A stretch of DNA of 7,898 nt, from NCBI GenBank assembly GCA_017464985.1, contig JAFTXL010000109.1, positions 1 to 7,898 on the forward strand, in the 5' to 3' direction. This DNA is from Clostridia bacterium. Lineage in GTDB: Bacteria > Bacillota_A > Clostridia > UBA1212. Made by a program: the position numbers and the translations under genes. Of the stretch, positions 1 to 5,920 are shown in pieces. Position 1 is the first letter of the stretch, and each line of letters begins with the position of its first letter. The notes below the pieces were generated by a model. It was not told the origin of the DNA. It saw only the letters and a list, made by a program, of their open reading frames with translations, and searched no databases.

Positions 1-62
1 ACCTTATCATAATCAATATCATTTGTATACCGGTTATAATATCCGGCAATCGAATCATACAT
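1..62 (-). CDS. Probable SAM-dependent methyltransferase, N-terminal fragment
   Basis: Only the first 20 codons are inside the window; the gene continues past the left edge. The peptide starts MYDSIAGYYNRY and goes on to DIDYDK. This resembles the start of a family of small class I SAM-dependent methyltransferases common in Firmicutes, which typically open with a phrase like 'Y..(F/I)A..YD.(L/Y)...DIDY..W'. The SAM-binding glycine motif would lie beyond the window, so the function is inferred from the N-terminus alone. The ATG is 23 nt downstream of the protease stop codon, which suggests the same transcript. No good Shine-Dalgarno precedes it: the upstream bases read GCAGTATAGCAATA. The frame stays open upstream into the protease gene, but no ATG, GTG or TTG occurs there close by, so the ATG at 62 is the best start available. 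The substrate cannot be named. Confidence 0.55.
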   Translation of the reverse strand, partial: MYDSIAGYYNRYTNDIDYDK

Positions 63-85
63 TATTGCTATACTGCAGACACATA

Positions 86-1504
86 TTAAGATACATTTTC
101 CGTTGTGTCTTTAACTTCTATACCGAGTGCCTCAAGCGCCGCATTAAGCTGCAAGTCTGCGCCCTCCGGAATAGCATCAGGATCCAAGGAAGAATACGCG
201 TCTTCAAGCTCCACGATCTGTGTAGGAGTAATACCTACCTTATCTATACATTCGCCGGACGGCGTATAATATCTTGAAGTAGAAAGAACAATGCCGCTTC
301 CATCTGCGCTGAATTCCTTATTCTGCTGACCAAGCGCTTTACCGTAAGACTTAACACCTATAATATCTCCTTTTTCAAAATCTCTGAAAGCTCCTGTAAC
401 AAGCTCCGCCGCACTTGCCGTATTCTGATTTATCAAAATAACCATCGGAACAGAAATACAGTCCGCGTCAGAATTCACCGTTTTTACAACGGTACCGCTT
501 CTGTCTTTCGCAGTAGCAATTACACCCTCAGGAAGAATAATATCAGCAACCTTTGACGCTTCACTTTCATAACCGCCGGGATTGTTTCTCAAATCAAGAA
601 TGATTCCTTTGCATGAATTTCCAGAAACCGCAGTTTCTACAGCACTTCTGAATTCATCCGATGTACCTGAAATAAACTGTGTAATCTGTATATATTTAAT
701 ACCGCCGTCAATATCTTTTGCGTAAACAGTCGGCTCTTTTACAGCGCTGACAGTAATCTTTCTTACAGTTGTTGTACCGTCCGCAAGCAGAAACTCTATT
801 TCTAAAACAGTACCTTCTGTTTCAAAATAAGAAGAAAGCTCCGACATTGCCATTCCTACAACAGCAGTTCCGTTTACTTTTGTCATGATATCGCCAACCT
901 TAACGCCGGCTTTTTCAGCAGGAGAATCAGCAGTCACCTCGGAAACATATTTTCCGTTCTCGTTATCCTCAATAACAATTCCCACACCGTTGTAAGTACC
1001 ATCTATAAACGAAGTGTATTCCTCCATTGTATCAGGCAGATAATACTTGCTGTAATCGTCTTCAAGACTTTCAACCATACCATCAATAGCGCCTTCTATA
1101 AGAGTATTGATATCATATTCTTCATAATACTTTTCATCTATAAAATCAATTATCTCCTGAAACTTTGCTATCTTCGTCAAATCCGTTTCTTCGCTGTCAA
1201 AAGATACTTTTGTACTGGGATTTAAAAAGTATTGGCTCTCATAAAACTTACCTGCAAAAAAGAACGTACCGAAAACACAGACTACAACCAAAACTACAGC
1301 GCCTAAGAATAACGCCAGTGCATTTACACGGAGTTCGCCGCCGAATGTACGTTTTTTCTTCTCTTTTTTTTCTTTCTTTGCTCTTTTTTCTTTATTCTTT
1401 TTTACATAATCCGTTGATTCATCGGCATTTACAGAATCAGCATAATCTAAAAGAGGCTGTTCCTCTTCCGAAAGATCTTCTTTTGATATTTTGTTTTCCG
1501 ACAT
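86..1504 (-). CDS. S41 family carboxyl-terminal processing protease with PDZ domain (CtpA/CtpB-like)
   Basis: A 472-aa membrane-anchored serine protease of the C-terminal processing family. The N-terminal ~55 residues are charged and probably cytoplasmic: an acidic part (1-32), then a very lysine-rich stretch (35-52). One membrane segment follows at about 60-84, putting the rest outside the membrane. Residues ~105-165 match the helical N-terminal domain, ~170-255 the PDZ domain (YNGVGIVIE, SPAEKAGVKVGD), and ~265-435 the S41 core. The catalytic serine is S364 in NTASAAE, with the Lys/Gln pair at K389 and Q393 (GKALGQQ). The Ser-to-Lys spacing of 25 equals that of Bacillus CtpB as I remember it, so the enzyme should be active. 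A C-terminal region of about 40 residues follows. The RBS GGAGGT sits about 5 nt before the ATG, and the gene starts 30 nt after ftsX, so it is probably in the ftsEX operon. Likely role: cleavage of extracytoplasmic or wall-associated proteins; the substrate is unknown. No terminator follows it. Confidence 0.93.
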   Translation of the reverse strand: MSENKISKEDLSEEEQPLLDYADSVNADESTDYVKKNKEKRAKKEKKEKKKRTFGGELRVNALALFLGAVVLVVVCVFGTFFFAGKFYESQYFLNPSTKVSFDSEETDLTKIAKFQEIIDFIDEKYYEEYDINTLIEGAIDGMVESLEDDYSKYYLPDTMEEYTSFIDGTYNGVGIVIEDNENGKYVSEVTADSPAEKAGVKVGDIMTKVNGTAVVGMAMSELSSYFETEGTVLEIEFLLADGTTTVRKITVSAVKEPTVYAKDIDGGIKYIQITQFISGTSDEFRSAVETAVSGNSCKGIILDLRNNPGGYESEASKVADIILPEGVIATAKDRSGTVVKTVNSDADCISVPMVILINQNTASAAELVTGAFRDFEKGDIIGVKSYGKALGQQNKEFSADGSGIVLSTSRYYTPSGECIDKVGITPTQIVELEDAYSSLDPDAIPEGADLQLNAALEALGIEVKDTTENVS

Positions 1505-1534
1505 ATAAACCTCCGAAAAATAAACTAATATATA

Positions 1535-2458
1535 TTAAACTTTTACATGACGCTTTACCGCAAGCGCACCTGCCGCAACACCTACGACAATTCCTGCAAC
1601 GACAAACCAAAGCATAAAATTAAAGCCTAAATCCCCGAAAGCAATAAGCTTTATCGAATCACCAAGAACATTTTTATCAGTAAAATAATTGTAAACAAGC
1701 GAATACACACCTTTAAGTACACCGTAAGACAAAAGTCCTCCCGTAAGTCCTACGAAAAATCCTTCTATTATAAAAGGACCTACGATAAACACATCTGTCG
1801 CGCCGATATATTTCATAATCTCGATCTCCCTCTTACGCGCAAATACAGTGAGTTTTACAGTATTAAAAACAAGCAGAACAGATACACATCCCATCACAAG
1901 AATAGCAATCAAGCTGCATGTTCTGATAATAACCTTTACTGTCTGAAGTTTATTTACGATATCTAAAATATTTCTTACACTTTCAATTCCTTCGACATCT
2001 TCATACAGCTGTGCTTCAAATTCTTCTCCGTCAGACGCATTCTTCAGACTGATGTCAAGGCTCACAAACTTAAGTTCATCATTCGATTCATATCCTTGGA
2101 ACAAATCGGCTTTGCCGTCCTCTTCAAATGTATCAAGTATTCCCTGCAGATTCTCTTCGGCAGAGATATATTCAACACTCTCAACCGTCGGATTCTGCAG
2201 AAGCTCATCTCTTACAGCAAGACAGGTCTCTTCATCTACATGCGACTTAAAATTAACACGTATCTGCGGTCTGTCGTTGTAATGGTCAATCACAGTCTGT
2301 ACATTCTCCGCAACAGAAAGAAGAGTTCCGATAATCAAAAGGGATGCAAAAATAACAGAAACAGACGCGAAAATCATAAAAAGATTCTGAAAAATACTTT
2401 TCACACCCTGCTTGAGCATGTACAAAAACACTCTTATACGCGAAATCACATTACTCAT
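1535..2458 (-). CDS. ftsX: Cell division protein FtsX, ABC-type permease subunit
   Basis: Integral membrane partner of FtsE. FtsEX does not transport a substrate; in studied bacteria it transmits ATPase cycles to extracellular peptidoglycan hydrolases at the division site or side wall. Counting from the chosen ATG the protein is 307 aa. It has a short cytoplasmic N-terminus, TM1 at about 26-49, an extracellular domain at about 50-173, TM2 at 175-199, the conserved cytoplasmic loop ARKREIEIMKYIGAT (207-221), TM3 at about 223-254 and TM4 at 279-300. This is the usual four-helix FtsX plan. The frame is open 12 codons further upstream to an ATG at 2494, but AGGAGGTGA lies directly before the ATG at 2458 with ideal spacing, and MSNVISRIRVF fits normal FtsX starts, so I chose 2458. 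Its first 8 nt overlap the end of ftsE, which implies translational coupling. The protein that FtsX would activate is not encoded in this window. Confidence 0.95.
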   Translation of the reverse strand: MSNVISRIRVFLYMLKQGVKSIFQNLFMIFASVSVIFASLLIIGTLLSVAENVQTVIDHYNDRPQIRVNFKSHVDEETCLAVRDELLQNPTVESVEYISAEENLQGILDTFEEDGKADLFQGYESNDELKFVSLDISLKNASDGEEFEAQLYEDVEGIESVRNILDIVNKLQTVKVIIRTCSLIAILVMGCVSVLLVFNTVKLTVFARKREIEIMKYIGATDVFIVGPFIIEGFFVGLTGGLLSYGVLKGVYSLVYNYFTDKNVLGDSIKLIAFGDLGFNFMLWFVVAGIVVGVAAGALAVKRHVKV

Positions 2459-3179
2459 CCGAATCACCTCCTGCATCCTGTTCACCATCATCACTGCCGT
2501 TTTCGGTCTGAACTCCGTGATCCAGCATTATCACACGCTTACCCATGCGTTCGGCAAGCTCTTTTTCATGAGTCGCAACAACGACTGTCGCGCCTTTTTT
2601 ATTTATCTGATCAAGCAATCGCATTATCTCTATCGAATTTGCAGGATCAAGATTTCCCGTAGGCTCATCGGCAATTATGAGTCCCGGTACATTGACTATA
2701 GCACGGGCTATAGCAACTCTCTGCTGCTCTCCTCCCGATAAGCAATCAGGCATTTCATCTATTTTCTTTCTCAACCCGACAATACTCAGCACAAGTTTTA
2801 CTCTTCTGGAAATCTCTCTGTATGCTTCACCTGTAATTTCCATAGCAAACGCTACATTTTCCGCAACCGATTTACTTTTTATAATTCTGAAATCCTGAAA
2901 TACAACACCGATTTTACGTCTGTAATACGGTATCTTTCCGCCTTTCACGCGCGACAAATCCAAATCATCTACATAAATATTTCCGGACGTGGGTCTTTCT
3001 TCAAGCATTAAAAGCTTTATCAACGAAGATTTACCCGATCCGCTGTGACCCATAAGAAATACAAATTCACCGGGCTCAATAGTAAAATTTACATTATCAA
3101 GTGCTTTTACTTTATTTGAATATTCTTTAACCACATTTTCAAAAACTATCTTCGGACCTTTATACTCGCCTTTTGCCAT
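2451..3179 (-). CDS. ftsE: Cell division ATP-binding protein FtsE
   Basis: Cytoplasmic ATPase of the FtsEX complex, 242 aa. All ABC motifs are present: Walker A GHSGSGKSS (44-52), Q-loop glutamine Q95 in VVFQDFRII, signature LSGGEQQ (147-153), Walker B LIIADEP with catalytic E172, D-loop GNLD (175-178) and switch histidine H204. The phrase FQDFRII and the partner ftsX immediately downstream separate it from LolD/MacB-type ATPases. It is slightly longer than the 220-230 aa I remember for FtsE in model organisms. The extra length is a C-terminal tail of about 20 residues after HGVQ, rich in Asp, Glu, Gly and Ser. A GGAGGT Shine-Dalgarno precedes the ATG by about 4 nt. The gene begins 56 nt after the upstream regulator; I see no convincing promoter in that gap, so cotranscription with the regulator is likely but unproven. 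Confidence 0.96.
   Translation of the reverse strand: MAKGEYKGPKIVFENVVKEYSNKVKALDNVNFTIEPGEFVFLMGHSGSGKSSLIKLLMLEERPTSGNIYVDDLDLSRVKGGKIPYYRRKIGVVFQDFRIIKSKSVAENVAFAMEITGEAYREISRRVKLVLSIVGLRKKIDEMPDCLSGGEQQRVAIARAIVNVPGLIIADEPTGNLDPANSIEIMRLLDQINKKGATVVVATHEKELAERMGKRVIMLDHGVQTENGSDDGEQDAGGDSDE
2465..2472 (-). promoter_or_regulatory. Shine-Dalgarno of ftsX inside the end of ftsE
   Basis: The minus strand reads AGGAGGTG here. The core GGAGG lies 8 nt before the ATG at 2458 and decides that start over the in-frame ATG at 2494, which has no comparable site. The same bases encode part of the Ala-Gly-Gly-Asp stretch in the acidic tail of FtsE, so the tail sequence is partly constrained by the ribosome binding site. 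Confidence 0.85.
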
Positions 3180-3235
3180 CTCTACCTCCGGAAAACTATT
3201 TTCTTATCATATGTAAATCAGTTTCTAACGCGCAT

Positions 3236-4393
3236 CTATACAAATTCTGCTTCAACTCTGTCAGGGAACATCTTCATATAATATTGCATAATCAAAAGAG
3301 CTATTCCTATAAGCATTCCGTCCTCAAATCCTGTACAGTCACGGTTTGTCATTTTATTAAATTTATCTATTCTGTAAATCAGAGTATTTCTGTGTACATA
3401 CAACGCTCTTGATGTCTCACTTATATTCTGATTATTCCCTAAAAACAGCTTTATTGTAGTAAGCAGCTCGTCTCTTGTATTATTTTTCAACTTATTAAAG
3501 CGTTCCTTCAAAAATTCAGTGCCGAGAACTTCTTTCATGTACGTCATGCAGCTGTCAGCACTGAGTCCGTATATAAGTCTGTATACACCCAGTCTGTCAT
3601 AAATAAAGCATTTTTCCTGCAGTTCGAAAACGTTTCCTACAAGCTCTGCTCTCTCCGCAGTTTTATATGCCAAAGGAAGATTTCTTATACTATCAACAAC
3701 CGTACCTACAGCAACTCCTACGTTCATCATTATCTCCGAACGCACCGTATCTTTAACAAGAATAGCCTGACTTACAACATCATCAAACGAAAACCCCTCA
3801 TGGAGAGGACACACTACCGCCGTCTTTCCCACTTCTACGGGAACAACATAAAAGCCCTGGCGCGAAGGAAAAATCCCTTCCAACAAAGCAACGCCTGCCT
3901 CTGTATCATTGCTTATAATGTTCTTCTTTTTTTCGTTTACTATCACAATCACAGCATATCCTGTAAGAGCATTTCTCACACTGCTGTAATAACTCATATC
4001 AACAGCGCTTACAGAATCAGTACCGCCTATCATCAAACTCCTGAAAAATTCAAGCGCTTTTCTCCTGTCAGAATCCTCTTTATTATCATAAGCGCACACA
4101 ATAAGCTCAAGCAATTTTCTCGGCTCCGACTCACTCTTTCCTATGAAGAACCAAAAAATTTCTTCATCATTTATAGCATATCTGAGAAAACTGTATCTGG
4201 TGCCCCGTACAAAATCCTCTGCAATCATGCCGTCTGCGGAATCTGACCCCGGGATTTCGATAGATGAACCCTCCGGAATATCTTCCGTTCCGCTGAAAAG
4301 CACAGTGCCGTCATCATCGGCAACACCAAACACATCGCCTATAATTTCGGCAAGTTTTTCAAGCTGCTGTCTTCCTGCTTTGCTGACCAACAC
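3236..4393 (-). CDS. PucR/CdaR-family transcriptional regulator
   Basis: A 385-aa soluble protein with the architecture of carbohydrate-diacid/purine-catabolism regulators (CdaR, PucR). The C-terminus carries the PucR-type helix-turn-helix at about 308-375, with NISETSRALYVHRNTLIYRI (323-342) as the core; HRNTLIYRI is the family's hallmark recognition helix. Residues ~140-265 fit the divergent GGDEF-like domain of these proteins (GVAVGTVVDSIRNLPLAYKTAERAE lies at 226-250). The N-terminal ~100 residues contain FGVADDDGTVLFSG (22-35), reminiscent of a PAS- or sensor-like fold, but I cannot assign a ligand. Start: GTG at 4393, preceded by AAAGGTG about 6 nt upstream; a TTG at 4390 is also possible. 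An ATG two bases upstream is out of frame. No sugar-diacid or purine genes are in the window, so the regulon is unknown; the neighbours are a glycosyltransferase and ftsEX. Its own promoter lies at 4439-4467. Confidence 0.87.
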   Translation of the reverse strand: MLVSKAGRQQLEKLAEIIGDVFGVADDDGTVLFSGTEDIPEGSSIEIPGSDSADGMIAEDFVRGTRYSFLRYAINDEEIFWFFIGKSESEPRKLLELIVCAYDNKEDSDRRKALEFFRSLMIGGTDSVSAVDMSYYSSVRNALTGYAVIVIVNEKKKNIISNDTEAGVALLEGIFPSRQGFYVVPVEVGKTAVVCPLHEGFSFDDVVSQAILVKDTVRSEIMMNVGVAVGTVVDSIRNLPLAYKTAERAELVGNVFELQEKCFIYDRLGVYRLIYGLSADSCMTYMKEVLGTEFLKERFNKLKNNTRDELLTTIKLFLGNNQNISETSRALYVHRNTLIYRIDKFNKMTNRDCTGFEDGMLIGIALLIMQYYMKMFPDRVEAEFV

Positions 4394-4425
4394 ATATCAC
4401 ACCTTTCAAACGACCTTAAATACAA

Positions 4426-4460
4426 TATAATCAAATTCATTATACCTATGATTATATCAT
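4426..4460. repeat. Two short inverted repeats over the regulator promoter
   Basis: The first repeat is ATGAT-3 nt-ATCAT (4448-4460), lying entirely in the 17-bp spacer between the -35 and -10 boxes. The second pairs TATAAT (4426-4431) with ATTATA (4439-4444) across 7 nt, so the minus-strand -10 box forms one arm. Either could be an operator, for example for autoregulation by the downstream gene product. The sequence is very AT-rich, so chance is a real alternative. Confidence 0.35.
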
Positions 4461-4467
4461 ATTTCAA
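4439..4467 (-). promoter_or_regulatory. Sigma-A-type promoter of the PucR/CdaR regulator
   Basis: On the minus strand TTGAAA (4462-4467) is followed after exactly 17 bp by TATAAT (4439-4444), a 5/6 match and a 6/6 match to the sigma-A consensus. Transcription should start near 4432, leaving a leader of about 40 nt. The -35 box overlaps the TGA stop of the upstream glycosyltransferase, so the regulator can be transcribed independently of it. Confidence 0.72.
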
Positions 4468-5765
4468 GGCTTAGACATATCATCAATAGAACGTCCGTCT
4501 TCATGTAAAATGGGCGTCCATTTAATATTCCAGAATATTGCAATAAGGTATACATATGTTCCTATAAGCGTGTACCAAGGATACAAAAATACGTATAATA
4601 CAGTTTTCGGCAAACTGCATCTCACGTGCTTATATTCTCTTATAACCGTCATTGCCCCTGAAAGAAGCGCATAAAAATACGCTGACACCAACGCAATGCC
4701 TATATTGGTAAAAATATTTCCCACATCAATCTTTTGTCCCTCAATAATTGATGAAACAAAGCTCATCACAGGGTAGACAAGTCCCAATACCCATGTAAAT
4801 ATTCCGTAAGGAAAATAATGAAAAAATAAATCGTAGTTTGTAAAATGATGAACCTTGAACATCGCTTTAAACGCAACATTTCCGTGTTTTACAAAATTCA
4901 CTATACGTCCCCGCGCCCATCTTACACGCTGTCTTATCACCGTCTTAAAATCAGTGGGTTGTTCGTCAAAGAACTCAGCTGCTTCACAAAAAGCTACAAA
5001 ATCACCGTTCGACGAAGCCATAAGGCTGAATTCATCATCTTCAGTAAGATTTGTATAGTGCCATCCTTTTTCCGTAATGAGTTTTGAGCTAAAAAGATAG
5101 CCCGTACCTGTCAGATGAGTGCCCACATTAAGACGGGCTCTCGGACGGTGTTTTGAAACAGTATTATGATAAAAATGTATTCCGTACGCAGCTGATATAA
5201 AGTTTGTATCAAAGTTTTTTGAATTTCTGTACGATGTGACAATTTTTGCTCCTGTCGCAAAAGCTTTATTCATCTCATATGTAAAATCGGGCGCAAGAAG
5301 ATTATCAGCATCAAACACAAAATAACCGTCAACACTCTCTATTCCGTACTCTTTTTCTATCTTTTCAAATAAAAATTCGAGAGCATAACCTTTCCGCGCG
5401 TGATCATGATCAAACCGTTCATAAACTATTGCCCCTTTTTCCCTGCATATTTCAGCAGTCCTGTCTGTACAGTTATCCGCAACTACAAATATTTTCATTA
5501 AACTGTGATCATAATCCTGTCCGTTTATGCTGTCTATCAGCTTTCCTATTACTTTTTCTTCATTTCTCGCGCTTATGACATACGCATAATTATACTTTTT
5601 GTCTGTTTCCTTATACTTTTTGCTTTTGCAAAAAAAACCTATAATCAAATACACAACTTTGTACGCATTGCATATACTAAAAATGCTTAGTATTATAGTA
5701 CAAACGGTATCTATCACATTTGCTCCGGAAAAATATGAAATTATAAAATCAAGAATAAAGTCCAT
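4464..5765 (-). CDS. Membrane-bound family 2 glycosyltransferase (processive-synthase type)
   Basis: A 433-aa GT2 enzyme, likely transferring a sugar from a nucleotide donor to a growing surface glycan at the inner face of the membrane. One or two hydrophobic stretches lie at the N-terminus (about 15-46). The catalytic domain (about 58-300) shows D97 in ADNCTD, the DxD motif D152-A-D154 in FDADN, TEDDE (241-245) with the likely catalytic base, and Q279-R-V-R282-W283, the QxxRW acceptor motif of BcsA/hyaluronan/PNAG synthase-like enzymes. Further membrane segments lie at about 316-342, 352-375 and 388-412. The short C-terminus ends with no extra domain and no PilZ domain. No partner genes such as a flippase, deacetylase or accessory synthase subunit are nearby, so the product cannot be named. 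The ATG at 5765 is the only plausible start: an in-frame TAA lies 6-8 nt upstream. The start is poorly served by a linear Shine-Dalgarno (see the leader hairpin). No terminator separates it from the regulator. Confidence 0.88.
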   Translation of the reverse strand: MDFILDFIISYFSGANVIDTVCTIILSIFSICNAYKVVYLIIGFFCKSKKYKETDKKYNYAYVISARNEEKVIGKLIDSINGQDYDHSLMKIFVVADNCTDRTAEICREKGAIVYERFDHDHARKGYALEFLFEKIEKEYGIESVDGYFVFDADNLLAPDFTYEMNKAFATGAKIVTSYRNSKNFDTNFISAAYGIHFYHNTVSKHRPRARLNVGTHLTGTGYLFSSKLITEKGWHYTNLTEDDEFSLMASSNGDFVAFCEAAEFFDEQPTDFKTVIRQRVRWARGRIVNFVKHGNVAFKAMFKVHHFTNYDLFFHYFPYGIFTWVLGLVYPVMSFVSSIIEGQKIDVGNIFTNIGIALVSAYFYALLSGAMTVIREYKHVRCSLPKTVLYVFLYPWYTLIGTYVYLIAIFWNIKWTPILHEDGRSIDDMSKP

Positions 5766-5772
5766 CGCTCTT

Positions 5773-5795
5773 TACCGCAAAGCGGTATTCCTCTC
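5773..5795 (-). promoter_or_regulatory. Shine-Dalgarno plus spacer hairpin before the glycosyltransferase
   Basis: The minus strand has GAGAGG (5790-5795), two As, then TACCGC-TTT-GCGGTA (5773-5787), a perfect 6-bp stem with a 3-nt loop, then 7 nt before the ATG. In linear form GAGAGG is 24 nt from the start codon, too far to work well. With the hairpin folded the effective gap is about 9 nt, which is ideal. The alternative AAGAG close to the ATG has a spacing of only 2-3 nt. The folding effect is inference. Confidence 0.45.
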
Positions 5796-5811
5796 TTTTG
5801 ACATTCTTTAG

Positions 5812-5853
5812 AAAAAAAGGCTCCTCTTACAAAATGTAAGGGGAACCTTTTTT
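5812..5853 (-). terminator. Intrinsic terminator after tuf, possibly bidirectional
   Basis: Between tuf and the glycosyltransferase the minus strand forms GGTTCCCCTTACA-TTT-TGTAAGAGGAGCC, a 13-position stem with one U-G wobble and one C-A mismatch, followed by seven Ts. It lies about 68 nt past the tuf stop and should end the str operon. A run of As on the 5' side means it also reads as a terminator on the plus strand, but no plus-strand gene approaches it. Confidence 0.88.
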
Positions 5854-5861
5854 ACTGTAAT

Positions 5862-5890
5862 CTTATACAAGCAAATCAGCATATAGCCAA
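5862..5890 (-). promoter_or_regulatory. Weak candidate promoter between tuf and its terminator
   Basis: On the minus strand TTGGCT (5885-5890), a 17-bp spacer and TATAAG (5862-5867) give a good -10 box but a poor -35 box. A transcript from here would run at once into the hairpin terminator at 5812-5853 before reaching the glycosyltransferase. It is listed because no better promoter for that gene is visible; it may be a chance match. Confidence 0.28.
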
Positions 5891-5920
5891 CTGCTGCTCA
5901 AATACGAAGATAATTTAAAA

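Noticed and set aside
1350..1408. T-rich tract on the plus strand resembling terminator U-tracts
   Set aside because: There is no GC-rich stem beside it, and the tract is the complement of lysine codons in the protease N-terminus.
1165..1617. 150-codon plus-strand open frame antisense to the protease and ftsX
   Set aside because: It crosses two convincing genes on the opposite strand, and its Leu/Phe-rich runs are the complement of the lysine-coding A-tracts.
2459..2494. Upstream ATG giving a 12-residue longer FtsX
   Set aside because: It lacks a ribosome binding site, while AGGAGGTGA is correctly placed for the ATG at 2458; the extra residues come from translating ftsE tail DNA in another frame.
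2096..2662. 188-codon plus-strand open frame antisense to ftsX and ftsE
   Set aside because: It covers conserved ABC-transporter and FtsX coding sequence, shows no recognisable motif, and is His/Ser-rich without a signal or ribosome binding site.
3180..3235. Possible promoter for ftsE in the regulator-ftsE gap (TATGAT at 3206-3211)
   Set aside because: The bases at the proper -35 distance read TGCGCG, far from consensus, and no extended -10 element is present.
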